NCBI GenBank assembly: GCA_036666555.1 | Contig: JAVWVS010000037.1 | Span: 1-16,472, forward strand | Source: UMGS1251 sp036666555 | Lineage (GTDB): Bacteria > Bacillota > Clostridia > Lachnospirales > Lachnospiraceae | DNA: 16,472 nt | Reading direction: 5' to 3' | Shown here: in pieces, positions 1 through 7,445 of the stretch | How positions within the stretch are numbered: position 1 is the first letter of the stretch | Layout: each line of letters starts with the position of its first letter | Translations under genes and position numbers: made by a program | The notes under the pieces: model-generated | Databases searched by the model: none | Told to the model about the DNA's origin: nothing | What the model saw: only the letters and a program-made list of their open reading frames with translations

Positions 1-140
1 AGCACCTCCCTGTCATCGGTGTTGATTAGTTGTGCCCATTTCCAAAGTTCTGATTATTTTTTCTGATAATCAGCCGTTTCTAATCTCTTTAATTCTACCA
101 CAAAAAACTCCATTTTGTCACCATATATTCTCCGGTTTGC
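1..140 (-). pseudogene. Broken fragment resembling PD-(D/E)XK (Rpn-type) putative transposase, C-terminal part
   Basis: Read leftward, the frame gives YGDKMEFFVVELKRLETADY, then an in-frame TAA at 54-56, then ELWKWAQLINTDDREV running off the window edge. The pattern 'acidic-M-E-hydrophobic-ELxxL ... LxxWxxLI...EV' resembles the region after the nuclease core in Rpn/PD-(D/E)XK nuclease family putative transposases, which are common in Clostridia. The frame is also closed upstream by a TGA at 141-143, so no intact gene can start here. The internal stop lies inside an 8-bp inverted repeat (CTGATTAT at 50-57, ATAATCAG at 66-73). Family assignment is by recalled pattern only and is tentative. Positions 141-203 hold nothing I recognise. 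Confidence 0.35.
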
Positions 141-203
141 TCAACGGATTTAAAAGATATTTTGGAAAATTATTTGGCACTATAGTCATTTGAACATTCA
201 AAG

Positions 204-245
204 AAAAAGCACAAAACAAAGAAGTTTATTTGTTTTGTGCTTTTT
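204..245 (-). terminator. Rho-independent terminator of the leftward operon
   Basis: Two perfectly complementary 17-nt arms (204-220 and 229-245) flank an 8-nt loop. On the minus strand the stem ends in a run of five T, and it lies 33 nt past the permease stop codon. Because the arms begin and end in A5/T5 runs, the same hairpin would also work for rightward transcription entering from the left flank, so it may be bidirectional. Confidence 0.85.
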
Positions 246-278
246 CGGTGGAAGCATAGTATACTTGACACAAGGTGA

Positions 279-1595
279 TTATTCCTTCGGCAATGAAATA
301 TTTAGGAGGAGGGCAACAATTGTTGCTACTACAACCGGAGATTTTCCAAATACAGTAATCACCCATTCGGGAAATTGTCCCAGTACATTGGACACTTGTG
401 TTACACCCATACCAAGCGCTACAGAAAGACCGACAATGGAAGTGTTTCTAAAAGTCATGTTTTCAGTCATCACCAATTTAATTCCGGTCATTGCGATAGA
501 AGCAAATACAGAGACAGTAGCGCCACCTAATACACAATAAGGAATGGTGGTTAACAGTGCTGAAAATTTAGGGACAAGCCCGGCAATTAGCAAAATAATG
601 GCAGCAAGACCCAATACGCACCGATTAATTACTTTGGTAGTAGCTACAATTCCTACATTTTGACTGTATGTAGCAGTAGGGAGCCCACCAAAAAAGGAAC
701 AAAGGATGTTTGTTAATCCATAGCTAACAATACCATTTTGCAATTCTCTCCCAGTGGGTTCCCTATCCATACCACCTGCTGTAGTTGCGGAAAAGTCACC
801 AATGGCCTGAATAGAATTAATTGCAAATAATAGTCCCATGGCCACACAAGCAGATATTTCAAAATTTATGCCAAAATACATCAGCTTAGGAAGTTGAAAC
901 ACACCTGCAGAAGCTACATTACTAAAGTCTACCATGCCTATACATAGGGCAATGATATAGCCAACAATAATGCCAATTAAGATGGAAGCAAGTTTAAGAA
1001 AACCTTTTGTAAAATGATTGAGTATTGTTACGACGGCAAGAGTAATAATTGCAATCAACCAATTTTTCCAGGAACCAAAATCCGGGCTGGCCGACCCACC
1101 TGCCATATAAGTAATGGCAGTAGGATATAATGATAAACCAATGGTAAAAACTACGGTACCAGCAATCAGTGGAGGGAAAAATCTGCGGATTTTAGTCATA
1201 AAGCAACCAACGATCATGGCAATCAATCCACCAACGATCATGGAGCCAAGTATGGTAGCGATATCGCTGTCTTCCGCAATTGCCTGCATACTGGGAAGAT
1301 AGGCAAAACTGATTCCCATTATCATAGGTAAACCGGAGCCTAATTGAAAACCACCCTTCTTACCAATGGGAAATAATTGAATCAACGTTGTTAATGCAGA
1401 CATGGTCATACCTGCTTGAACTAATATAACGCAATCAGAACTTGAAAGTCCTGCTGTACTTGCAATAATAAGCGAAGGAGTTACACATCCAACAATCATT
1501 GCAACTACGTGTTGCAAAGCTAAAGGTAAAGCCTGCCAAAAGTTAGGGACCCCATTTAGCTCAAATACAGAAGCTTGTTGATTTACTGCCTTCAT
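279..1595 (-). CDS. NCS2-family nucleobase (xanthine/uracil/urate-type) permease
   Basis: A 438-residue polytopic membrane protein with the length and features of the nucleobase:cation symporter-2 family (UraA, XanQ, PbuX, UacT). Visible marks are the TM1 histidine (LALQHVVAM, His29), the TM8 segment INSIQAIGDFSATT (259-272) and the family signature SQNVGIVATTKVINR (311-325). In the characterised members UraA and XanQ the TM8 segment carries a substrate-binding Glu two residues before Ile/Val-Gly-Asp; here that position is Gln263 (codon CAG at 807-809), while Asp267 is kept. It is the last gene of the leftward operon, 15 nt after carbamate kinase, with an AAAGGGGG ribosome site. Context argues for purine or urate uptake, but substrate cannot be read from sequence; an intermediate or related heterocycle is also possible. 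Confidence 0.9.
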   Translation of the reverse strand: MKAVNQQASVFELNGVPNFWQALPLALQHVVAMIVGCVTPSLIIASTAGLSSSDCVILVQAGMTMSALTTLIQLFPIGKKGGFQLGSGLPMIMGISFAYLPSMQAIAEDSDIATILGSMIVGGLIAMIVGCFMTKIRRFFPPLIAGTVVFTIGLSLYPTAITYMAGGSASPDFGSWKNWLIAIITLAVVTILNHFTKGFLKLASILIGIIVGYIIALCIGMVDFSNVASAGVFQLPKLMYFGINFEISACVAMGLLFAINSIQAIGDFSATTAGGMDREPTGRELQNGIVSYGLTNILCSFFGGLPTATYSQNVGIVATTKVINRCVLGLAAIILLIAGLVPKFSALLTTIPYCVLGGATVSVFASIAMTGIKLVMTENMTFRNTSIVGLSVALGMGVTQVSNVLGQFPEWVITVFGKSPVVVATIVALLLNISLPKE

Positions 1596-1610
1596 AAGGC
1601 ATATCCCCCT

Positions 1611-2555
1611 TTATGTGTGTATGCGTGTTCCGGTCTTTCCATGAATGCCATCTTTCGCTTTTTCCAGTAGTGTAATGAGTGCTTCGCGTCCACTTTTAGA
1701 ATTAGCAAACCGAACGGCAGCCTGTACTTTTGGCAGCATAGAACCGGGAGCAAATTGTCCTTCGTCCATATATTTTATTGCATCCGTAACTGAAATCTCA
1801 CTGAGCCATGCTTGATCAGGCGTTCCAAAGTGAATGGCAACTTTTTCAACTGCCGTTAGAATAATCAGACAATCTGCATCCAATTCCTCGGCTAATAGGC
1901 AACTTGCAAAATCTTTATCAATCACAGCACTTGCGCCTTTTAGATGTTTGTCGTCCAAGGTGACGGGAATACCACCACCACCACAGGCGATGACCAATTG
2001 TCCATCTTCCACTAAGGAACGAATGGCTCTTAATTCGATGATTTCCACTGGTTTTGGAGATGCCACCACTCGCCGATACCCACGTCCTGCATCTTCCTTC
2101 ATCGTATAATCGTATTTTGCAGCAACCATTTCCGCTTGCTCTTTGGTCATAAATTGACCAATCGGTTTTGAGGGATGAGAGAAAGCGGGATCACTATTAT
2201 CAACGCGTATTTGTGTAATCATTGTAGTGACAGGAACATCTTCTATATGACGGATGAATAATTCTTCGCGCAATGCATTTTGTAAATCGTAACCAATATA
2301 GGCCTGACTCATAGCAACACACACAGAAAGCGGTGTATTTGGATAGTCGGAATTCTCTCTGGAAAGAGAACTCATAGCATTGTTTATCATGCCTACCTGT
2401 GGCCCATTGCCGTGAACGACTACAACCTCACACCCTTCTTGGAGTAAATCTACAATCGCCTTTGCAGTAGTTTTTACAGCCGTCATTTGTTCGGGCAATG
2501 TATTTCCCAATGCATTGCCGCCTAATGCAATTACAATTCGTTTCTTTTTATTCAT
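1611..2555 (-). CDS. arcC: Carbamate kinase (ArcC/YqeA family)
   Basis: 314 residues, the normal length for carbamate kinase, a cytoplasmic amino-acid-kinase-fold enzyme that transfers phosphate between carbamoyl phosphate and ADP. Seen motifs: IALGGNAL at the N-terminus (9-16), VVHGNGPQVG (47-55), VIACGGGGIPV (188-198), the nucleotide-binding VIDKDFAS (211-218) and GSMLPKV (271-277). An AAAGGAGG ribosome site precedes the ATG. It lies 36 nt after ygeW. No arginine deiminase (arcA) or classical ornithine carbamoyltransferase is present, so this copy probably serves the ygeW-linked purine pathway, making ATP from carbamoyl phosphate; it corresponds by position to E. coli yqeA. Family assignment is firm; pathway role is inferred from neighbours. 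Confidence 0.95.
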   Translation of the reverse strand: MNKKKRIVIALGGNALGNTLPEQMTAVKTTAKAIVDLLQEGCEVVVVHGNGPQVGMINNAMSSLSRENSDYPNTPLSVCVAMSQAYIGYDLQNALREELFIRHIEDVPVTTMITQIRVDNSDPAFSHPSKPIGQFMTKEQAEMVAAKYDYTMKEDAGRGYRRVVASPKPVEIIELRAIRSLVEDGQLVIACGGGGIPVTLDDKHLKGASAVIDKDFASCLLAEELDADCLIILTAVEKVAIHFGTPDQAWLSEISVTDAIKYMDEGQFAPGSMLPKVQAAVRFANSKSGREALITLLEKAKDGIHGKTGTRIHT

Positions 2556-2591
2556 GTTACCTCCTTTATCGTATGCCCTTATAGGGCTGGG

Positions 2592-3785
2592 CTATTTCAT
2601 AATTCTTGGCTTTTCACTTTCTTCCAGTTTTTTTAAAATCTCCGCTGGATTTTCAAATTTTGCTAAGAAAATCATTGCAGCAATGATGTAGGGTTTGAAA
2701 CTGGCTTCTTTATATAAGGGATCTCGATAGCGGTCAAATACAGATGCATCTACTTCCCCTTCCTCACAACTGACACCGCTAATATCCGCCGGCAGACAAT
2801 GCAAATAAAGTGCATTACCGGATTTAGTGGTGGACATTAATTCCTCGGTACAAGCCCAATCTTTGTGTTTGGCATTTTGCGCTAATAATTCTTTTTCAAG
2901 GGTGTCAATTCCTTCCAAATCACCATTTCCATAAAGTTCCGTACGTTTTTCCATGGCAGCAAAAGGTGCCCAGCTTTTTGGATAAACAATATCGGCATCT
3001 TTAAAAGCTTCTGCCATACTATTTGTTTTTACAAAGGAACCACCTGATTGCTCAGCATTTTTCTTTGCAACTTCTTCGACGTCTTCAAATACTTCATATC
3101 CTTCTGGATGTGCAAGAACCACATCCATACCAAAACGAGTCATAAGGCCAATAATGCCTTGAGGTACGGATAAAGGTTTTCCATAGGAAGGGGAATAAGC
3201 CCAAGTCATAGCCAATTTTTTCCCTTTTAGATTTTCTACGCCACCGAATTCGTGTATGATATGCAGCATATCTGCCATAGCTTGTGTTGGATGATCAATA
3301 TCACACTGTAAATTTACAAGCGTAGGCTTTTGTTCTAATATGCCATTTTCATTTCCCTGTGTTACCGATTCAGCAACTTCATGCATATATTTGTTTCCTT
3401 TTCCTATATACATGTCATCACGAATACCAATGACATCTGCCATAAAGGAAATCATATTTGCAGTTTCTCGAACGGTTTCGCCATGGGCTACTTGAGATTT
3501 CCCCTCATCTAAATCCTGAACTTCCAATCCTAATAAATTACAGGCAGAAGCAAAAGAAAAACGAGTACGGGTAGAGTTGTCGCGAAATAAAGAAATACCT
3601 AGTCCACTTTCAAAAACTTTTGTGGAAATATTATGTTCACGCATGTGGCGAAGAGCATCTGCGATGGTAAAAACAGCTTCAAGCTCATCATCGGATTTTT
3701 CCCAAGTGAGAAAGAAATCATTGTTGTACATTTCTTTAAAATTAAGTGCATTTAATTTGTCAATATAAGATTGTAATGTTTTCAT
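2592..3785 (-). CDS. ygeW: YgeW-family carbamoyltransferase-like protein
   Basis: 397 residues with the two-domain architecture of aspartate/ornithine transcarbamylases. The carbamoyl-phosphate loop STRTR is at 71-75, HPTQAMADML at 165-174, and the late HCLP motif at 329-332. The neighbourhood (dpaL, ygeY, carbamate kinase, ssnA, ygfK) marks it as YgeW, a transcarbamylase family distinct from OTCase whose true substrate has not been firmly settled. In this pathway it plausibly phosphorolyses a ureido compound to give carbamoyl phosphate for the adjacent kinase. The ATG has a TAGGAG ribosome site 9 nt upstream. A 91-nt gap with a strong hairpin separates it from ygeY upstream. Ornithine carbamoyltransferase is a less likely alternative given the context and the longer length. 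Confidence 0.93.
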   Translation of the reverse strand: MKTLQSYIDKLNALNFKEMYNNDFFLTWEKSDDELEAVFTIADALRHMREHNISTKVFESGLGISLFRDNSTRTRFSFASACNLLGLEVQDLDEGKSQVAHGETVRETANMISFMADVIGIRDDMYIGKGNKYMHEVAESVTQGNENGILEQKPTLVNLQCDIDHPTQAMADMLHIIHEFGGVENLKGKKLAMTWAYSPSYGKPLSVPQGIIGLMTRFGMDVVLAHPEGYEVFEDVEEVAKKNAEQSGGSFVKTNSMAEAFKDADIVYPKSWAPFAAMEKRTELYGNGDLEGIDTLEKELLAQNAKHKDWACTEELMSTTKSGNALYLHCLPADISGVSCEEGEVDASVFDRYRDPLYKEASFKPYIIAAMIFLAKFENPAEILKKLEESEKPRIMK

Positions 3786-3832
3786 AGTTTTTCTCCTAAA
3801 TCAATGGTATATTTTCTGGTTGCCTATTATAG

Positions 3833-3866
3833 AAGGTGGCACAGAGGGGAAGGAATGAGCCACCTT
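3833..3866 (-). repeat. Intercistronic inverted repeat between ygeY and ygeW
   Basis: Arms AAGGTGGC (3833-3840) and GCCACCTT (3859-3866) are perfectly complementary over 8 bp with an 18-nt loop. On the minus strand no T-run follows, so it is not a classical terminator. It begins 10 nt past the ygeY stop, inside the longest intergenic gap of the operon. It may stabilise or protect an mRNA end or mark a processing site; function is inferred. Confidence 0.55.
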
Positions 3867-3876
3867 AAAATGCTTA

Positions 3877-5160
3877 TTACTTAATGTACATGGATGGTAC
3901 TGTGGCGTACACAGCAGCACATGTGACTAAATCTTGTTTCCAGGTTTTTTCGTTGGGAGCATGTGCCTGATTTTCCGCACCGGGTCCAAAGCCGATGCAG
4001 GGGATGTTATTACGTCCCATAATCGACACTCCATTTGTTGAAAAAGTCCATTTATCTGTCAGCGGTCGTGCTTTTCTAATGGTTTCTGTTTCAGGTGCAC
4101 CGATACGAGTAGTACCATAGAGTCCTTTATAAGCATCTTCCAATGCCTTTGTTACCACGTGATCTTCTGGTATCACCCATGTTGGGAAATAACATTCAAT
4201 TTCATAAACAAGACTGGTGTAAGATGGGCGGTCATAGTTATACATAGAGACAGTTACATCTTTTCCGTACTTTTTCACATTGGGTAAGTTGCGGATTTCA
4301 TCTAGACAGCTTTCCCAAGTTTCACCGGCTGTCATACGACGATCCAGAGAAATGGAGCAAGAGTCAGCAACCGCACAGCGACTTGGTGAAGTAAAGAAGA
4401 TTTCGGAAGTAGTAATGGTTCCACGACCTAGAAAATTAGCTTCTTTCCACTGCGTGTTGTATTTTTCATTTAGCATGTGAATCAACTTATTTTCATTTAA
4501 ATCCCGAATGTCTTGAAGAATATCTGCCATTTTATAGATGGCGTTATCTCCACGTTCCGGAGCAGAACCATGACAAGAGACACCTTGTACATCCACTCTT
4601 ATTTCCATACGACCCCTTTGTCCACGATAAATACCACCGTCTGTGGGTTCGGTAGAGATTACAAATTCCGGACGCACTTTATCTTCATTAATAATATATT
4701 GCCAGCAAAGACCGTCACAATCTTCTTCTTGAACCGTTCCGGTTACCATGATTTTGCAATCGGTAGGAATTAAGTCTAAATCTTTCATGATTCGAGCACC
4801 ATAAACAGCAGACACAATACCACCACACTGATCGGAAACACCACGTCCGCCAATTTCTGTTTCTGTTTCATATCCTTCATAGGGATCGAAATTCCAGTTT
4901 GATTTATTCCCAATCCCTACTGTATCAATGTGGGCATCATAAGCGATGATACGGGTTCCAATGCCCATATATCCAATAACATTTCCTTGAGGGTCTATTT
5001 GTACCTCGTCAAATCCAAGTCTTTTCATTTCTCCGGCAATGGTAGAAATATGTGCTTTCTCATCGCAGCTTTCACCGGGGTCTCTCACGATTGTACGTAA
5101 GAATGCAGTCATATCTTTTTCATACTTTTGAGCAGTTTCTTTTACTTTATTAAAATCCAT
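3877..5160 (-). CDS. ygeY: YgeY-family M20 metallopeptidase-like hydrolase
   Basis: 427 residues of the M20/ArgE/DapE zinc-hydrolase clan. Metal and catalytic residues appear in the expected order: AYDAHIDT (His77, Asp79), RGVSDQCGG (Asp110), VQEEDCDG (catalytic pair Glu145-Glu146), STEPTDG (Glu171) and the C-terminal ENQAHAPNE (His400). The lid/dimerisation domain carries CHGSAPERGDNAI (His197). Clan members hydrolyse amide bonds of N-acyl or N-carbamoyl amino acids, so a deacylation or decarbamoylation step on a purine-derived intermediate is a reasonable inference. The ATG has an AGGAGG site 9 nt upstream. It sits 53 nt after dpaL in the leftward operon. General family assignment is firm; the precise substrate is unknown to me. 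Confidence 0.93.
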   Translation of the reverse strand: MDFNKVKETAQKYEKDMTAFLRTIVRDPGESCDEKAHISTIAGEMKRLGFDEVQIDPQGNVIGYMGIGTRIIAYDAHIDTVGIGNKSNWNFDPYEGYETETEIGGRGVSDQCGGIVSAVYGARIMKDLDLIPTDCKIMVTGTVQEEDCDGLCWQYIINEDKVRPEFVISTEPTDGGIYRGQRGRMEIRVDVQGVSCHGSAPERGDNAIYKMADILQDIRDLNENKLIHMLNEKYNTQWKEANFLGRGTITTSEIFFTSPSRCAVADSCSISLDRRMTAGETWESCLDEIRNLPNVKKYGKDVTVSMYNYDRPSYTSLVYEIECYFPTWVIPEDHVVTKALEDAYKGLYGTTRIGAPETETIRKARPLTDKWTFSTNGVSIMGRNNIPCIGFGPGAENQAHAPNEKTWKQDLVTCAAVYATVPSMYIK

Positions 5161-5213
5161 GAATGGATACCTCCTAATATTTAATTTGTTAAAATGGTTT
5201 TATCACAGGTCAA

Positions 5214-6422
5214 TTATAATGAACTTTCTCCATCCCATACAATCGATTGATAACGATTTGGATCGGTGTCTCCTTCAGTAGAGAATAGGAGAACTTTAGA
5301 ATTTTCATCTAATTTTAAGTGGTCACGAAGTTCTTTGTAATGGTCATCTTTCATTAGATGATAGAGCAAGCCCGTGGTAACAGCACCAGATTCCCCGGCT
5401 GTTACGGGAACATCACCTTTTAATGGAGCGGCTAATACACGCATTCCTTTGGCGGTCACCCAGTCAGGACAAGAAACAAAAGTGTGAACGTGATTTCTTA
5501 AAATATCCCAAGAAATGGTACTGGGTTCTCCACAGGCAAGACCGTTCATAAGAGTCAGCATATCGCCACCAACGGTACGGATATCGCCGTCACCGGCAAC
5601 TGCACCTTTATACAAACAAGCGGCAACTTCTGCTTCAACTACAACAACAATGGGCTCATTTCCTGCATAACGATTGGCAAAGTAACCTTGTACAGCTCCG
5701 GCCAAAGAACCAACACCAGCCTGAATGAAAATATGTGTCGGTCGGTCGCAGCCATACTCACCTAATTGTTCATCTGCTTCCAAAGCCATCGTTCCATATC
5801 CTTGCATAATCCAGGTGGGAATCTTTTCATATCCGTCCCATGCGGTATCTTGAACAATCACTCCATTTTCCGTGGCATCTGCCTGAGCGGAAGCCTTACG
5901 GACGCAATCATCATAATTTAATTCTTCAATCGTTGCCTTTGCATTTTCGCTTAGAATGTGATCAAGGCGAGTTTGTGTGGTACCAATTGGCATATAAATC
6001 ACACAGTTTTGTTTCAATTTATTGGCGGCCCATGCAACACCTCGTCCATGATTGCCGTCGGTGGCTGTGAAGAATGTGATGGCTCCTAATTCTTTTTTTA
6101 GTGCATCAGACGTTAACACAGAATAGGGCAATTCAGACACATCATTGCCGATGGTATCAGCAATGTATTTTGCCATTGCATAAGAGCCACCAAGAACTTT
6201 AAATGCATTTAAGCCAAAACGATAGGATTCATCTTTCACATATATATTTTTTAATCCCAAGTGAGTTGCCAAGTGGTCTAAATTGGCCAGTGGAGTCATC
6301 TGATATTGTGGGAAACTTTCATGAAAGACCCGAACTTTTTTTGCCTCGTTGGTGGAAAGAAGGGATAAATTTTTATCCGCGGTTTTTGGTAGATCATTGG
6401 CTATCCATTTGATCGTGTTCAC
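5214..6422 (-). CDS. dpaL: 2,3-diaminopropionate ammonia-lyase
   Basis: 402-residue fold-type II PLP enzyme (YgeX/DpaL, EC 4.3.1.15) that converts 2,3-diaminopropionate to pyruvate and two ammonia. The Schiff-base lysine lies in FGLNAFKVLGGS (Lys75), preceded by YVKDESYRFG; TATDGNHGRGVAWAA (Asp122) and VIVQDTAWDGY (Asp192) fit the two acidic residues known to matter in the E. coli enzyme. The start codon is GTG (6420-6422), supported by AAGGAGG seven nt upstream and by the typical N-terminus MNTIKWIAND. It lies 30 nt downstream of the regulator gene and 53 nt upstream of ygeY. In the purine pathway it would form the central-metabolism exit point, yielding pyruvate. Threonine dehydratase-like enzymes share the fold, but the length and motifs favour DpaL. 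Confidence 0.95.
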   Translation of the reverse strand: MNTIKWIANDLPKTADKNLSLLSTNEAKKVRVFHESFPQYQMTPLANLDHLATHLGLKNIYVKDESYRFGLNAFKVLGGSYAMAKYIADTIGNDVSELPYSVLTSDALKKELGAITFFTATDGNHGRGVAWAANKLKQNCVIYMPIGTTQTRLDHILSENAKATIEELNYDDCVRKASAQADATENGVIVQDTAWDGYEKIPTWIMQGYGTMALEADEQLGEYGCDRPTHIFIQAGVGSLAGAVQGYFANRYAGNEPIVVVVEAEVAACLYKGAVAGDGDIRTVGGDMLTLMNGLACGEPSTISWDILRNHVHTFVSCPDWVTAKGMRVLAAPLKGDVPVTAGESGAVTTGLLYHLMKDDHYKELRDHLKLDENSKVLLFSTEGDTDPNRYQSIVWDGESSL

Positions 6423-6452
6423 TGTAAATCCTCCTTGTAAATGAAAATACGG

Positions 6453-7085
6453 TTATTTGTTTGCATCCATATAACTATAGAGCGTAAATTTGGAGATACC
6501 GAAATAAGAAGACACTTTGTCACCGGATTTAGTAATTAGGAAGGCACCAGCATCATTTAAAAATTGAATGGCAGCTACTTTGTCATCTTTGGTCATAAGT
6601 GCTACTGGCTTTCCAATCAGATCTACGGACTGTTCGATTAAATCATCTAATAAGTCATTTACATTGTGAGTGATTTTTTTAGGCTGCTTATCTTTTTTGA
6701 TATCGGTATCGATAATAGAACGAAGTGCATTATCCACAGTAATCAAGCCTGTAATATCATAATTTAATGAAAAAATGTAATGAATTTTGTCGTCATCATC
6801 TCTGATATACATCGTGCTGGACTTTAATATCCGACCATCGTCTGTTTTGGTTAAATAGGACAACTGGTCCTGTAAAGAATCGGGATTCTTGTGTAAAGCT
6901 TCTATTACGATAGCAGAAGGAGCACCCCCGATTTCACGATTACTTACGTGTCCGTGTTCGATGTAAACAATAGAACTTTCTAAATTATCTTTTGTCAAAT
7001 CATGAATTACAATTTCACAGTTGATTCCGAACTGAGTAGAAACCCCATGTGATATTTGTGTCAGTAAATCTAATGTGTTTTTCAT
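6453..7085 (-). CDS. YheO-PAS / HTH_22 (DauR-like) transcriptional regulator
   Basis: 210 residues from the chosen ATG at 7083-7085. Residues about 5-118 resemble the YheO-like PAS domain (CEIVIHDL ... HVSNREIGGAPS ... IFSLNYDITG). Residues about 150-208 resemble the DauR-type helix-turn-helix, ending KVSSYFGISKFTLYSYMD. The frame stays open upstream to 7220, but that extension is AT-rich low-complexity sequence without a ribosome site, whereas AAAGGAC precedes the chosen ATG and MKNTLDLLTQIS is a natural start for the PAS domain. First gene of the leftward operon, next to the divergent control region, so it probably controls both operons and itself, sensing a purine or pathway intermediate through its PAS domain. 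Ligand and sign of control are unknown. Confidence 0.85.
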   Translation of the reverse strand: MKNTLDLLTQISHGVSTQFGINCEIVIHDLTKDNLESSIVYIEHGHVSNREIGGAPSAIVIEALHKNPDSLQDQLSYLTKTDDGRILKSSTMYIRDDDDKIHYIFSLNYDITGLITVDNALRSIIDTDIKKDKQPKKITHNVNDLLDDLIEQSVDLIGKPVALMTKDDKVAAIQFLNDAGAFLITKSGDKVSSYFGISKFTLYSYMDANK

Positions 7086-7123
7086 AGTAATAAGTCCTTT
7101 CGCGAAATCTTCCCAGTAGCTAA

Positions 7124-7133
7124 ATTGGCCAAT
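7124..7133. promoter_or_regulatory. Perfect palindrome ATTGGCCAAT, possible operator
   Basis: A self-complementary 10-mer about 40 bp upstream of the regulator ATG, inside the predicted 5' leader of the leftward transcript. It is one of the few GC-containing symmetrical sites in this AT-rich stretch. A role as regulator-binding site is a guess from position and symmetry. Confidence 0.25.
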
Positions 7134-7166
7134 AAAATGCAACTGGAAATGAATTATTATAGATTC

Positions 7167-7194
7167 ATCATAGCATAAAAAAAAATAATTACAA
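7167..7194 (-). promoter_or_regulatory. Candidate sigma-A promoter of the leftward operon
   Basis: On the minus strand a TTGTAA -35-like hexamer (7189-7194) and a TATGAT -10 hexamer (7167-7172) are 16 nt apart, with a TG one base before the -10 (TGCTATGAT, an extended -10). The start of transcription would fall near 7160, leaving a leader of about 75 nt before the regulator ATG. Confidence 0.5.
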
Positions 7195-7350
7195 TAGTTT
7201 TCTAAAATTTTTTTAGGCAATCTAAAAATTATTTTATTTTCTTCTTGATTTTTATTATAGATAGAGTTACTATAAACACATAGATTAATTGTAGTGTAAT
7301 ATGCATAGTAATGCAGAGGAATTCACAAGCATAATATACAATATAATTAG

Positions 7351-7381
7351 CACTAGAAAAACCGGGGAAGGATTTTTCGTG
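7351..7381. promoter_or_regulatory. Imperfect 31-bp dyad upstream of ssnA, possible operator
   Basis: CAC..GAAAAACC (7351-7363) mirrors GG.TTTTTCGTG (7370-7381) around a GGGGAA centre, with a two-base bulge (7354-7355) and a single A bulge (7372). It ends 4 bp before the TTGACA of the ssnA promoter candidate. No T-run follows in either direction, so a terminator is unlikely; a protein-binding site is more plausible. Confidence 0.35.
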
Positions 7382-7385
7382 AAAC

Positions 7386-7413
7386 TTGACAATTGCATTT
7401 TAATCAAAACAAT
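7386..7413 (+). promoter_or_regulatory. Candidate promoter of the ssnA-ygfK-xdhD-hyuA operon
   Basis: A consensus TTGACA (7386-7391) is followed after 16 nt by AACAAT (7408-7413, four of six matches to TATAAT). Initiation near 7420 would leave a short leader with GAGAGG before the ssnA ATG. The weak -10 would fit an activator-dependent promoter. A TATAAT at 7342-7347 lacks a -35 at the right distance and is a weaker alternative. Confidence 0.4.
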
Positions 7414-7445
7414 TTTAAATACTAAAAAGAGAGGATGATAAAACG

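Larger units (their letters stand above)
7086..7445. promoter_or_regulatory. Divergent control region between the two operons
   Basis: 360 bp of strongly AT-rich DNA between the regulator ATG (leftward) and the ssnA ATG (rightward). It carries an A9 run (7177-7185), a leftward promoter candidate, a rightward promoter candidate, a 10-bp palindrome and an imperfect 31-bp dyad, each listed separately. No convincing gene lies inside it: the open frames there lack ribosome sites and look like translated AT-rich DNA. I saw no purine-riboswitch core. Confidence 0.75.

Noticed and set aside
50..73. Hairpin CTGATTAT/ATAATCAG as a terminator
   Set aside because: The T-run is in the loop rather than after the stem, and no gene ends just before it.
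190..540. 116-codon rightward open frame
   Set aside because: It lies antisense to the 3' end of the permease and begins inside the terminator hairpin; no ribosome site and no recognisable domain.
2592..3785. Ordinary ornithine carbamoyltransferase of an arginine deiminase operon
   Set aside because: Carbamate kinase adjacency suggests it, but there is no arcA or arcD; neighbours and length match YgeW.
7086..7220. 45-residue N-terminal extension of the regulator
   Set aside because: AT-rich low-complexity codons, overlaps the predicted promoter, no ribosome site; the PAS domain begins at the internal ATG preceded by AAAGGAC.
7086..7445. Purine (guanine/xanthine-type) riboswitch
   Set aside because: Looked for because of the purine genes, but the leader lacks the conserved purine-riboswitch core and a following terminator hairpin.
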